A DNA stretch of 64,000 nucleotides from Cellvibrio japonicus Ueda107. Its GTDB lineage: Bacteria; Pseudomonadota; Gammaproteobacteria; Pseudomonadales; Cellvibrionaceae. The notes beneath the pieces were generated by a model, which worked only from the letters and a program-made list of their open reading frames with translations, was not told the origin of the DNA and searched no databases. A program made the position numbers and the translations under genes. This document shows positions 47,137-55,710 of the stretch, one piece after another. The stretch covers positions 3,728,501-3,792,500 of the forward strand of contig NC_010995.1 in the NCBI RefSeq assembly GCF_000019225.1, written 5' to 3'. The stretch's first letter is position 1. The number at the start of each line of letters is the position of its first letter.

Positions 47137-47227
47137 GGTTGTTTCCCCTTATGTAATGGGCGCCGCTGCAAGCGGCGGCACCCGTGAATATTGCAGCGCG
47201 CGGCGGGCAGGCCACCGGGCGCTTTCC

Positions 47228-49501
47228 TTAAGGCTGTGGCTGGCATTGATTGCCCCTATTGGCCTCGATCACGGCCCGGTCGGCCGCGTCGGTCAGGCCG
47301 TCGTAGTTGAAGTCATACCAGCTCGAATAGCCGCCACCCTGGTCAGGGTCGGCCCAGTAGGCCCATTGCTCCAGGTCAGTGCCGTCCACCATCCCATCGC
47401 GATTGCCATCACCCGGGCAGGCAGGCTGGGATGCCAGGATGGCATCCAGCCGGGCGCTGAGCGCCTGGTAGTGCTGCCGCTGGTGCAGGGGCAGGTCATC
47501 GGCAGCCTTATCGGCCAGCAGGTTGTTGTCGGCGGTATCCAGTGTCGGCAGCGGCACCGCCTGGTCGATGGCATAAAATTCAACGGACTCGACTTCCACC
47601 CCGTTATCGGTCGCTGTGTCGTAGTCCTGGGTTCGATTGCGCACCAGCTTGTAATGGTCGTTGCGGATGGCCAGGTAGCTGGTCCAGCCCATCTCGCGGC
47701 GGTTCTGGGCGTAGGCATCCGGGTCGTGCCGGTAGATGGCCTGGTTCACCTGCCAGCAGTGCGCCAGGTCGCCGCTGCCATAGGCGGCGACCTGCGGGTC
47801 GTCGGCACCCATGCCCCACCAGGTGCCGCCGTTGTCCTCGCACACCGCCTTGTTCACCGGGGTGTGCGAGCAGAGGTTGTTGATCACACAGGGGCCGTTG
47901 CGCCCCTGGTCGAGCTGGATATTCAGGCCGCCCTGGGCAAAGTTGTACGCGCGCAGGCTGGATTGAACCGGGTTTTGCAGATAGGGCAGCATGGCCATCC
48001 CGTCGATACCCTGGGGCGCCAGGGTGTCCACCGCCAGCCCGGCGATTTCGCCGAACAGGTGAAAGACATCGGCGGTGTTAACCATATGCTCCACATCGCG
48101 GTCCGGCGCCCCCACCAGGGGGCCGGCGACGATCAGCGGCACCCAGATGCCGGTCTGGTAGGCCGTGCCCTTGGCGCGGGTGAGGTCGAAGGGGACTTTG
48201 GCCGTGGCGCCGAAGGAGCCGTTATCACCAACGATCACCACCATGGTGTTGCTGTCCGGCTGGTAGGCCAGCCTGCCCTCGCCATCGCGCACCGCGATAC
48301 CGGTTTCCACCAACAGGCGGCCCAGTTCCTCGTCCATGGCCTCCACCAGCGCGTCGGTCAGCAGGCGCTGGTTGACCAGGGTGTCAGTGGCCATGCGGCA
48401 ATCGGCTTTCATGCCTTGCGTGTTGTTCGAGGGCAGCAGTGCGCTTGGCGGTGTTTGCAGCGGCGTATGGGCGGCGCTGAAACTGACAGTGGCCATCCAG
48501 GGTTTGCTGCCGTCGCGGCTGTTGATCCAGTCGCGGGCGGCAGCGGCCTCGATGGTGGAGCGATAGCCGCGCCCGCGCGGATCGGCGAGCGGCACTTCCT
48601 CAATACCATCCGGGCGATTGATCACCAGCGGCGAGACGTAATGGGCGTTTTCCCGCGCGAAGTCGAGGGTATCGGGCGGGGTCGGCGCACAGGCCGCATT
48701 GGGTACCAGGATGCCGCCGCGAATCAGGCATTGCAGCCCGGCGGCATCGCCTTCGGGGTCACTGGTCAGCTCTGCGCAGGTGAAATTGTCCGGGCTGTGC
48801 GGGATATAGCAGGCGCCCTGGTCGGCCCCGGCTTCCCCGTCATCGGCCAGCGCCGGCACATAACCGCAGGAATAGGTGTCCGCCGGGGCGATACCCCCGG
48901 CGGTGGTGTCGATGGAAGCCGGCAGGCCGCCGGTCCACCCATAGAAATAATCCCAGCCCAGTTCCCGCGGCGTGCCATTGCCGGCGGCGTTGTAGTCCGG
49001 CCCCGCCAGGTGGAATTTGCCGAACATGGCGCTTTCGTAACCGGCTCCCTTCAGCAGCTTGGGCGCCGTGAGGTCGTAGCGGGAAAGCTGGGAGTTGGCC
49101 AGGTCATTGGGGCCGATGGCCTGGTAGATGTTGGTGCGCAGGGGATAGCGCCCGGCCAGCAGCGCGGCGCGCCCCGGCGAGCATTCGGGCATGGACCAGG
49201 TGTTGCGGAAACGGATGCCGGCACCGGCGATGGCGTCGATGGTCGGCATGCTCGGCGGATGCAGGCCGCCATAACCCATGGAAGGCATTTGATCCACGCC
49301 CACGTCATCCATGATGACAAACAGGATATTGGGCGGCGACGCCGGTTCGCTCGACCCGGTGCTGCTCGATTCAACATGGCTCGAAGCGCTGGATGCGGAA
49401 GCGGCACTTGCGCTGGAACCGGCGCCGGAACTCGAACCGGAGTGGCAGCCGCTGATGGCAAGCAGGCACAGGCTGGCCAGCAGTAGTGTGCGAATGTCCA
49501 T
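47228..49501 (-). CDS. Lipoprotein sulfatase with dockerin-like C-terminus (2)
   Basis: 757 aa from the ATG at 49501. AGGGGA precedes it by 8 bases, and it begins 2 bp after the cytochrome stop; an in-frame TTG at 49507 is less likely. It has the same architecture as the neighbour: lipobox ISGC (Cys19), Ser/Ala linker, metal residues in FVIMDDVGVD, formylglycine cysteine C107 in MPECSPGRA, and a C-terminal pair of Ca-loop motifs (DGNRDGMVDGTD, DFNYDGLTDAAD). The two proteins are clear paralogues by tandem duplication, with near identical spacing of motifs but different insertions, which suggests different substrates. The -xCxPxR- arginine is kept. Confidence 0.88.
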   Translation of the reverse strand: MDIRTLLLASLCLLAISGCHSGSSSGAGSSASAASASSASSHVESSSTGSSEPASPPNILFVIMDDVGVDQMPSMGYGGLHPPSMPTIDAIAGAGIRFRNTWSMPECSPGRAALLAGRYPLRTNIYQAIGPNDLANSQLSRYDLTAPKLLKGAGYESAMFGKFHLAGPDYNAAGNGTPRELGWDYFYGWTGGLPASIDTTAGGIAPADTYSCGYVPALADDGEAGADQGACYIPHSPDNFTCAELTSDPEGDAAGLQCLIRGGILVPNAACAPTPPDTLDFARENAHYVSPLVINRPDGIEEVPLADPRGRGYRSTIEAAAARDWINSRDGSKPWMATVSFSAAHTPLQTPPSALLPSNNTQGMKADCRMATDTLVNQRLLTDALVEAMDEELGRLLVETGIAVRDGEGRLAYQPDSNTMVVIVGDNGSFGATAKVPFDLTRAKGTAYQTGIWVPLIVAGPLVGAPDRDVEHMVNTADVFHLFGEIAGLAVDTLAPQGIDGMAMLPYLQNPVQSSLRAYNFAQGGLNIQLDQGRNGPCVINNLCSHTPVNKAVCEDNGGTWWGMGADDPQVAAYGSGDLAHCWQVNQAIYRHDPDAYAQNRREMGWTSYLAIRNDHYKLVRNRTQDYDTATDNGVEVESVEFYAIDQAVPLPTLDTADNNLLADKAADDLPLHQRQHYQALSARLDAILASQPACPGDGNRDGMVDGTDLEQWAYWADPDQGGGYSSWYDFNYDGLTDAADRAVIEANRGNQCQPQP

Positions 49502-49503
49502 GG

Positions 49504-51780
49504 TCAATTCCCCTGTCTTGGGTGCTGGGCCAGCACCGGGTCTTGTGGGTTCTGTTGTTTCAATTCACTGAGCAGGGCGTCCCGCTCGCTGCCCGGCGGC
49601 AGGTAGCCGAGCAAGGCCAAGCGCAATGGCCGGCGGGCGGGCCGCCGCTGCAACTGCTCGCGCAGCAATTGCAGTGCCTGTTCGCGTTTGCCGGTGTCGT
49701 GCCAGGCTACCGCCAGCACATAGGCGTAGGTGTCGTTGTCCGGCTCCAAGGTATGCGCCTGTTCAAGTGCGTGCACCCCGGTGCCGACCTGGCGCGCGCG
49801 GATATGCGCCAGGCCCAGGGCGTGGTGCAGGCCGGCATCGCCGGGATAGGCGCGCAGGCTGTCTTCCAGCAACCGGCGGGCAGCGGCGGGATCGCCGTGC
49901 TGTTCGCGCCATTGGGCCAGCGATACCACGGCCGGCGCAAAGGCCGGGTCGCGTTGCAGCGCGGTTTGCAGGGCCGCCTCCACCTGCCCGGCCCGGCCAG
50001 TCAGCCGGTAGAGGTTGGCCAGGTTGAAATGGGCCTCGGCATTGGCCGGCAACTGCGCCTGTACCTGTTCGTATTCGCCAAAGGATTCGGGCGGCAGGCT
50101 CGCGCCGTACTGGTCGGCCAGCATCAGCCAGTGCCCGGCGGCGGTGATGCGCACGGCGCGGAACGGGTCATTGATCAACTCCGCCAGCCGGGCCTCAAGC
50201 AGGCCGGGGTCCAGCGCCGCACTGGCCTCGATAGCCGCGCGCCGCACCGCCGCATCCGCGTGCCCGAGCGCCGCCTGCAACAGGCGCTGCGCCCCCGCCG
50301 AGGGATAGGCCGGCAATTCTGCGATCAGCGCGGCACGGCGCAGGGCCGGCAGGTCGCTCCGGGCAAGCTGTTCAGACAGGGCGGCAGCGGCGCCGGCCTG
50401 CCCCTGGCGGGCCTTGAACAGGGCCTGGGCGTAGCCGCCATCGCGGGGCCGGTGGTCGGGATACCATTGCTGGAACTGCGTCACCAGGGCCTCGGCGGGC
50501 CGGTCGGTATGGCAGCCCAGGCAGGCATCGCTGTGCCCCAGGGCCAATGCCTGGGCCGGGTCCGGCGAGCTGAAACTGTGGTCATGGCGCAGGTCGTTGC
50601 CCATATAGACCTTGCCGGGCATATGGCAGGCGCGGCACTCGGCCCCGGGCGAACCGGGCGCATGGTGGTGATGGGCCGGGCTGTCGTAGTTCGCCGCCCG
50701 CAGGTTATCGCTGCGAATGGCCGGGCGCACCGCAACCCCCGCCGGGTTGTGGCACTGGGTGCACACGGCATTGCCGCTCAGGCGCAACTGGCCGCTGTGG
50801 GCATTGTGGCAGTCGCTGCACACCACCCCGGCCTGGTGCATACGGCTTTGCAGGAAGGAGCCGTATTCAAACACCTCGTCCTTGATCTTGCCGTCCACCT
50901 CATAGAGTTCCGCGCCCAGCAGGCTGACCAGGTAAGCATCCTCAAGCCGGTTCCAGCGCGCGGGATCGCCCAGCGGCGTGCGGCGGCTGTGGCAGCGGCC
51001 GCAGGTTTCTATCTGCTGCGCTCCCGCATCCACGCCCAGGGCGTAGGCAAAGCCCTTGTTTGGGCTGCTGTCCGGGGCCGCTGTCCAGCGCAGGTGGTCG
51101 GAAGCCGGGCCATGGCAGCCCTGGCAGCCAACCCCCAGGGCGTGCCACTGGCTGTCGAAACCGCCGGATGCCGCGTCGTAACCGGGCTGGAAGCCGGTGG
51201 TATGGCACTCGATACACTGGGTATTGGCGTTCTGCGCCGGCTTGCTCCAGTGCAGGGCATGATGGGCGTCCACACCCTGGCCCTCGTAGAGATGGAACCA
51301 GCGCTGCTGTTCGCTATCCCAGGCGACACCCAGGGCCTGCAAGCGCCCGTCATCCAGCGCCAGCAGGTATTGCTGCAAGGGCGCCCAGCCAAAGGTATAG
51401 GCCACACGAAATTCATTGGGCGTGCCGGTGGCATCGGGGGTGCGCACCCGGAATTCATCGCCCTGGCGAAAAAAGACCGTGGTTTCGCGGTCGCTGGTCA
51501 AAGTGATGTTGTTGAAGTCGCCGAGCACGGTATCGGCCGTCGGGGCCAGCATGGCCAACTGGTGGTGCGAACCGAGCCAGTCTGCGAACTGGCGCGCATG
51601 GCATTGCCGGCAAGGGCTTTCGTCCACCAGCTGCAGAGCCGCGCTTTCCCGTGCGGGGGGCGGGGCCGTTACCGGGGCAGCCCCCCCGGCATCGCGCTCG
51701 CCAGGCGCAAACCACCACATCCCTACCAGCACAATAGCGGCCAACAAGGCACCGAGGAGGATAAGAAGACGCCAGTGCAT
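49504..51780 (-). CDS. Octaheme c-type cytochrome with TPR/HEAT-like tail
   Basis: 758 aa. One N-terminal membrane segment (about 4-24) serves as signal anchor. Eight CXXCH motifs follow (CRQCH at 57, then CIECH, CQGCH, CGRCH, CSDCH, CTQCH, CRACH and CLGCH) in the first 420 residues, so up to eight c-type haems are expected in the periplasm. From about 420 to 540 helices resemble HEAT repeats (RRAALIAELPAYPSAGAQRL), and from 540 on TPR repeats (ANAEAHFNLANLYRLTGRAG, FAPAVVSLAQWREQHGD). This resembles uncharacterised multihaem TPR cytochromes. It is the first gene of the operon with both sulfatases. No strong ribosome-binding site is visible at the ATG. Confidence 0.9.
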   Translation of the reverse strand: MHWRLLILLGALLAAIVLVGMWWFAPGERDAGGAAPVTAPPPARESAALQLVDESPCRQCHARQFADWLGSHHQLAMLAPTADTVLGDFNNITLTSDRETTVFFRQGDEFRVRTPDATGTPNEFRVAYTFGWAPLQQYLLALDDGRLQALGVAWDSEQQRWFHLYEGQGVDAHHALHWSKPAQNANTQCIECHTTGFQPGYDAASGGFDSQWHALGVGCQGCHGPASDHLRWTAAPDSSPNKGFAYALGVDAGAQQIETCGRCHSRRTPLGDPARWNRLEDAYLVSLLGAELYEVDGKIKDEVFEYGSFLQSRMHQAGVVCSDCHNAHSGQLRLSGNAVCTQCHNPAGVAVRPAIRSDNLRAANYDSPAHHHHAPGSPGAECRACHMPGKVYMGNDLRHDHSFSSPDPAQALALGHSDACLGCHTDRPAEALVTQFQQWYPDHRPRDGGYAQALFKARQGQAGAAAALSEQLARSDLPALRRAALIAELPAYPSAGAQRLLQAALGHADAAVRRAAIEASAALDPGLLEARLAELINDPFRAVRITAAGHWLMLADQYGASLPPESFGEYEQVQAQLPANAEAHFNLANLYRLTGRAGQVEAALQTALQRDPAFAPAVVSLAQWREQHGDPAAARRLLEDSLRAYPGDAGLHHALGLAHIRARQVGTGVHALEQAHTLEPDNDTYAYVLAVAWHDTGKREQALQLLREQLQRRPARRPLRLALLGYLPPGSERDALLSELKQQNPQDPVLAQHPRQGN

Positions 51781-51899
51781 AGTGTTATGTCAGCCCCGTG
51801 CTACGCGGTTCGGAATGCCTGGACAGGGGGCAGCCCCGCCCCTGTCAGGAAACGTTGCCTGCAATCCAGATAGATATAGTTATTGGTATTAGCCAGTCA

Positions 51900-51917
51900 G
51901 CGATAACCCATTATCGC
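51900..51917. promoter_or_regulatory. Inverted repeat GCGATAA-CCCA-TTATCGC
   Basis: A perfect 7-bp inverted repeat with a 4-base centre, 120-137 bp upstream of the cytochrome start. It differs from the ATACC-N8-GGTAT repeat beside it, so it may bind a second regulator or form an RNA hairpin. Confidence 0.5.
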
Positions 51918-51932
51918 GGCCCGGGCGCAGCA

Positions 51933-51960
51933 CAGGCATACCATATTCATGGTATGCCTG
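51933..51960. promoter_or_regulatory. Candidate operator ATACC-N8-GGTAT, copy 1
   Basis: A perfect 28-bp dyad with 12-bp arms CAGGCATACCAT and ATGGTATGCCTG around ATTC, 153-180 bp upstream of the cytochrome gene and just after the kinase stop. It has no T tract, so it is unlikely to be only a terminator. Its core is shared with the site upstream of the response regulator. Confidence 0.65.
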
Positions 51961-51968
51961 GGTCGGCC

Positions 51969-53765
51969 CTAGCCCGGCGTGGATTCCGGCAATTGCAGGG
52001 GCAGCCTCAGGGTCAGGCGGGTGCCGCTTGCCAGCGGTTCGATCTCAATGCTGCCATTGAGCTGGCGGATGCGGCGGCGCATATTGTTCAGGCCGTTGCC
52101 GGCGCGATCCGGCTGGCGCGGGAAGGGAATGCCATCGTTTTCCACCTGGATACAGGCATTGCCCTCGTCATCCTGCCCACCCTGCACGCGGATATGGGTG
52201 GCCCGGCCATGCTTGAGGGCGTTGGTGACGGCCTCCTGCACAATGCGCAGCACGTTCAGGGCATGGGAGGGGGTGACCCCGGCGATTTCCGGCAGGCGCG
52301 CCATCGACCAGTGCAGGGACACGCCCATACGCCGGAGCTGCCGCTCCAGCCGCTCGCGCAGGCCGGCCAGGGCGGCAGGGAACTCCCGGTCGCGGATATC
52401 CAGCGAGTGGATCACCAGGCGCAGATCGTCCAGCGCCTCGCGCGCGGCGCGCTCCACCTGCACGGAGTTTTCCCGTTCGGACAGGGCGATAATCGACGCC
52501 AGGTGGCCGGAGAGGCCATCGTGCAGATCGGCGGTGAGGCGCTGGCGCTCATCGTTAAGCGTCCGCCAGGCGGCCTCCCGGCGCTCCTCCTGGTGCAGGC
52601 GTGCCAGCTCCCGCTCCTGCTCCGTCAACCGCTGGGTCAGGTAGGCATTAACGTCATCGAGCCGGTTCAGGCTGATACCCAGGCGGCGCATCAGGATCAT
52701 GGCGATGCCGATCATCAGCGCCGGGCGATAGTACACAGACAGCAACACCGGGCCATCCAGCCGGGCGGTGACCACCGCATAGTCATGCACCGCCGACAAC
52801 AGCGCCAGCAGCAGGGGAAACAGCAGCAGCCAGGCTTCGCCGATGCGCTTGATCAAAGCCGCCCAGCCGATGATCACCAGGCTGACCAGCAGCCCGGCCA
52901 TATTCAGCGGGGCATTCACAAACATCACCAGCCCCGAGGTGGGCAGGATATCCGCAAGCCCCAGCAGGACACAGCCCGCGGGCACACCCGCCGCCGCCAG
53001 CTTCAGCCAGCGCGGCGGCGCTATGCCGGCCACCAGCAGCACGGTAATCACCAGGATAATGCTGGCCATGGAGCCAAGCATATACAGGTAGGGCATCAGC
53101 TCGGCCAGGAACGGCAGCAGGTTGCGCATCATGCCCAGGTAAATAAACATGGAAGTCACCAGCAGCAGGGTCAGCCAGCCGAACAGCGCCTCCTGGGGCC
53201 GGTACAGCCAGAGCACCAGCACCACCAGGGCCAGCAGCAACTGGCCGGCGGGCACCACCAGGCGCAGGTATTCCAGCAGGAACACCCGGCTGCGGTAATA
53301 GGGCACCAGTTCGTCGGCGCTGCCGATGTAAAGGGGGGAAAGGTAGCCCGGCACCAGGCTCATGGATTGCAGGTGAATATCGATAACATTGTCGCCCGCC
53401 TGCAACAGCCAGGCTGGCAGCGGCACCAGCGCCGTGGTGCCCGACGCCAGCCCGATCATGGTGGTGCGCAGCTCGGTATCGGCGATCTGCTGGCCGGCCA
53501 GCTCAACCACCACCCGCTGGCTGACGGTCGGGATAAACAGGTAGCGCGCGCCGGCCTCGTCCAGCGGAAGCGTTGCGCGGTAATGCTCCCAGCGACTGGC
53601 GGGCCGGCGCGCCTGTGGCAGTGCAACTGGTTGCCAGGCGCCATTCTCCAGGCGCTGGGCTTGCGCAATCGCCAGCACACCCGGTTCCGGCGGCTTCAGC
53701 CACAGGGGGACACTGGCCAGTGCCGCCAGCACACCCCACAGCAGCCCCAACCCCAGTGTGCGCAT
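51969..53765 (-). CDS. Sensor histidine kinase, HPK7/NarX type with 7TM-DISM-like sensor
   Basis: 598 aa from the ATG at 53765, which overlaps the response-regulator stop by one base (TGATG); longer frames upstream lie inside that gene. After an N-terminal membrane segment comes an extracytoplasmic jelly-roll-like region (about 25-165), then six or seven membrane helices (about 170-385), a coiled coil (LTEQERELARLHQEERREAAW in part), a HisKA_3 box with the phospho-His in ADLHDGLSGHL and an HATPase domain (TNALKHGRA, GNGLNNMRRRIR). It passes phosphate to the adjacent LuxR-type regulator. The signal is unknown; the jelly-roll sensor could bind a carbohydrate. Confidence 0.9.
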   Translation of the reverse strand: MRTLGLGLLWGVLAALASVPLWLKPPEPGVLAIAQAQRLENGAWQPVALPQARRPASRWEHYRATLPLDEAGARYLFIPTVSQRVVVELAGQQIADTELRTTMIGLASGTTALVPLPAWLLQAGDNVIDIHLQSMSLVPGYLSPLYIGSADELVPYYRSRVFLLEYLRLVVPAGQLLLALVVLVLWLYRPQEALFGWLTLLLVTSMFIYLGMMRNLLPFLAELMPYLYMLGSMASIILVITVLLVAGIAPPRWLKLAAAGVPAGCVLLGLADILPTSGLVMFVNAPLNMAGLLVSLVIIGWAALIKRIGEAWLLLFPLLLALLSAVHDYAVVTARLDGPVLLSVYYRPALMIGIAMILMRRLGISLNRLDDVNAYLTQRLTEQERELARLHQEERREAAWRTLNDERQRLTADLHDGLSGHLASIIALSERENSVQVERAAREALDDLRLVIHSLDIRDREFPAALAGLRERLERQLRRMGVSLHWSMARLPEIAGVTPSHALNVLRIVQEAVTNALKHGRATHIRVQGGQDDEGNACIQVENDGIPFPRQPDRAGNGLNNMRRRIRQLNGSIEIEPLASGTRLTLRLPLQLPESTPG

Positions 53766-54442
53766 CACAGTTTTATCAGCCCCCTCTTCGAGGCTTCGTA
53801 AACGGCCTCCGAACGGTTGTTGGCCGCCAGCTTGCGGTAAATATTCTTGATATGCACGGGCACCGTGTGGCGGGAAATACCGAGCCATTCCGCCAGTTCG
53901 GTATAGGTAAAGCCCTTGGCGATACCGCGCAAAATCTCCGTCTCCCGGGGTGTCAGCTCCGGGGTTGGTGTGGCTGGCGTGGAGCCCCCCATGCGCCGCA
54001 CCAGGATGCGGGCGATGGAAGAGGAAATCGGCGAGCGCCCGGCGCGCAACTCCTGGATCGCCTCCACCAGCTCCAGGGAATCGGCATCTTTAAGCAGATA
54101 ACCCACGGCACCGGCCTCGATGGCCCCCAGCACCGTCTCGTCATCGGCCAAGGCCGAAATCACCATGGCATCCGCCTCGGGATACAGGCGGCGCAATAAC
54201 TGGATAGCCTCAATGCCGTGGCCATCGGGCAGGTTCAGATCCGCCATCAGCAAATCCACCGGCTGGCGGTGCAGCCTATCCAGCGCCTCGCTCAGGGTAG
54301 CGCAGGCGGCCACCAGCTCGCCGCCGGGCCAGTCACCCAGAATGCGGGCAAAGCGCTCGCGCAGGGGCGTGTCGTCCTCCAGCAGGAGCACCCGCACAGG
54401 CGGCGCGGGTTGTCCGCCGCTGTCATCAGTCGTATTAGTCAT
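53765..54442 (-). CDS. NarL/LuxR-type response regulator
   Basis: 225 aa. The receiver has the acidic pair in LLLEDDTPLR, phospho-acceptor D68 in LLMADLNLPDG, and the conserved Lys in GYLLKDADS. A short linker rich in Pro/Thr leads to a LuxR helix-turn-helix (LTPRETEILRGIAKGFTYTE, then LGISRHTVPVHIKNIYRKL). It is the first gene of the two-component pair. An ATACC-N8-GGTAT dyad lies 57-76 bp upstream of its start, fitting autoregulation. Confidence 0.93.
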   Translation of the reverse strand: MTNTTDDSGGQPAPPVRVLLLEDDTPLRERFARILGDWPGGELVAACATLSEALDRLHRQPVDLLMADLNLPDGHGIEAIQLLRRLYPEADAMVISALADDETVLGAIEAGAVGYLLKDADSLELVEAIQELRAGRSPISSSIARILVRRMGGSTPATPTPELTPRETEILRGIAKGFTYTELAEWLGISRHTVPVHIKNIYRKLAANNRSEAVYEASKRGLIKL

Positions 54443-54498
54443 GGAACAAGTAAGCCTTTTGGTACAGACCTATCATGGCAGCGCCCGGCGGCGGCCAA

Positions 54499-54518
54499 TA
54501 TACCCTGTTTATGGTATA
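54499..54518. promoter_or_regulatory. Candidate operator ATACC-N8-GGTAT, copy 2
   Basis: TATACCCTGTTTATGGTATA, with 6-bp arms TATACC and GGTATA and an 8-base spacer, upstream of the response-regulator gene. The arms and spacing match the core of the dyad at 51933-51960; three of the spacer's last bases (TAT vs CAT) are also alike. Confidence 0.65.
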
Positions 54519-54602
54519 GGCGCGTTCGTGTGATTAGGCCATATACCAGCCATGTCATCTACAAGCGTCGTCATCAGCTTGCGACAACACCGGCTATCCG
54601 CA

Positions 54603-55100
54603 TTACTGGTTGGGCCTGTGGCCATAACTGAGCACCCGGGTAATCTGCCAGCCCGCATTGAGATTGCCCCACACCATCACAAAATCCGCCACACCCTCGC
54701 ACTCCCCGGTGGAAAATTGGCAAAAACGATGTGAGCCCTGGGCAATAGCACCATAATCCTTGATGGGAAAAACCTTAAACGTCTCGGGAATCAGTTCGCG
54801 GCGAAATTTCCCACACACATATTTTTCCGTGTTGGCAATCATATCCTGCCGCGACCAGGTTACACCGCCCGTATCATGATAAAACTCCACATCCGCCGCA
54901 AAATAGCTGGCATGCTTTTTAAGTTGTTCCGGCGAACTGCAATGGTTAAACGTATCGAATACCGCCGCATCCAACGCGGCAATGGTGTCAAACAAGGTTG
55001 GCAGTTCGCTTTGTTCATTCGACTGATTATTGGGAGCGCTGAATGTATCCAGAGAGGTGATAACAAATAACACAGCAGCCAAAGGTATGAATTTTTTCAT
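54603..55100 (-). CDS. Secreted NTF2-like (DUF4440/SnoaL type) protein
   Basis: 165 aa from the ATG at 55100 with GGAGA upstream; an in-frame ATG eight codons earlier is less likely. A signal peptide ends near FSA. The domain has the NTF2-like pattern: a helix with LFDTIAALDAAVFDTFN, then HASYFAADVEFYHDTGGVTWSR and C-terminal strands ending WQITRVLSYGHR. Such proteins are small hydrolase-like or binding folds with no fixed function. Three cysteines in the mature part are unusual for the family. It is the last intact gene before the decayed region. Confidence 0.75.
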   Translation of the reverse strand: MKKFIPLAAVLFVITSLDTFSAPNNQSNEQSELPTLFDTIAALDAAVFDTFNHCSSPEQLKKHASYFAADVEFYHDTGGVTWSRQDMIANTEKYVCGKFRRELIPETFKVFPIKDYGAIAQGSHRFCQFSTGECEGVADFVMVWGNLNAGWQITRVLSYGHRPNQ

Positions 55101-55159
55101 GCACACATCTCCGGGCAAAAACATGGTTTTACTGCATCAAAAGGAGTACCGCCAACATC

Positions 55160-55591
55160 TCAGTTGGCGGACATGGTAGTAGTTGGAAGTATTGATTTTT
55201 TTAGCTGTTTAGTACGTTTTTTATCCCTAACCCACAGCACCGTGCCATTTGTTTTTTTCAGCTCAAACAAATCAATGGCCATAAATAAGTCGCTCAATTT
55301 TTTGAAGCCATAATTTCGCTGGTCAAAAGACGCATGATTAGAAATATGGGTTCCAATAGGCCCCAGCATAGCCCAGCCCTCTTCATCTTCCACCGCCTCA
55401 ATAGCTTGCCTGAGTAAATTGATTAACTTGGTATCACTCTTAATACTTCGGCTTTGTTTCTGCACCGGCAGCTCGGTTTCCGGCTCATCATCCAAATAGA
55501 GAAAGCGGGAACAACTGTTGACAAAGGCGGTTGGTGCCTTGCGCTCACCAAAACCGATAACAAACTTACCATCTGCCAGGGTTCTCGTTAC
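55160..55591 (-). pseudogene. 5'-truncated NYN-domain / OST-HTH (LOTUS) protein
   Basis: The 3' part of a LabA/NYN-type RNase-like gene. The frame can be read without a stop from about 55612: FVIGFGERKAPTAFVNSCSR (end of the NYN domain) then FLYLDDEPE, a linker, and an intact OST-HTH/LOTUS domain (DEEGWAMLGPIGTHISNHAS, YGFKKLSDLFMAIDLFEL). The catalytic N-terminal part of NYN is missing; upstream sequence is unrelated and hits a TAG at 55613. A TTG at 55495 could give a 111-aa LOTUS-only product, but no ribosome-binding site supports it. The break marks an old rearrangement at the edge of the accessory region. Confidence 0.8.
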
Positions 55592-55710
55592 ATATCTCCT
55601 TGTAGTTTGACACTACATTAAAGGCTAAGAGATAACGAACACTCGCTCCCGTATACCGGGGGCGAGCATTCCGTATGGCTAGGCACCAGGTGGTGATTAA
55701 GTCATCAATA

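Noticed and set aside
44746..47187. Long plus-strand open frame (813 codons) opposite sulfatase 1
   Set aside because: It mirrors the sulfatase exactly, has low-complexity composition and no domain; GC-rich third positions remove antisense stops.
46964..49486. Long plus-strand open frame (840 codons) opposite sulfatase 2
   Set aside because: Same reason; the minus frame has a lipobox, catalytic motif and ribosome-binding site.
51798..53801. 667-codon plus frame opposite the histidine kinase
   Set aside because: Gln/His-rich mirror of the kinase; no start signal or domain.
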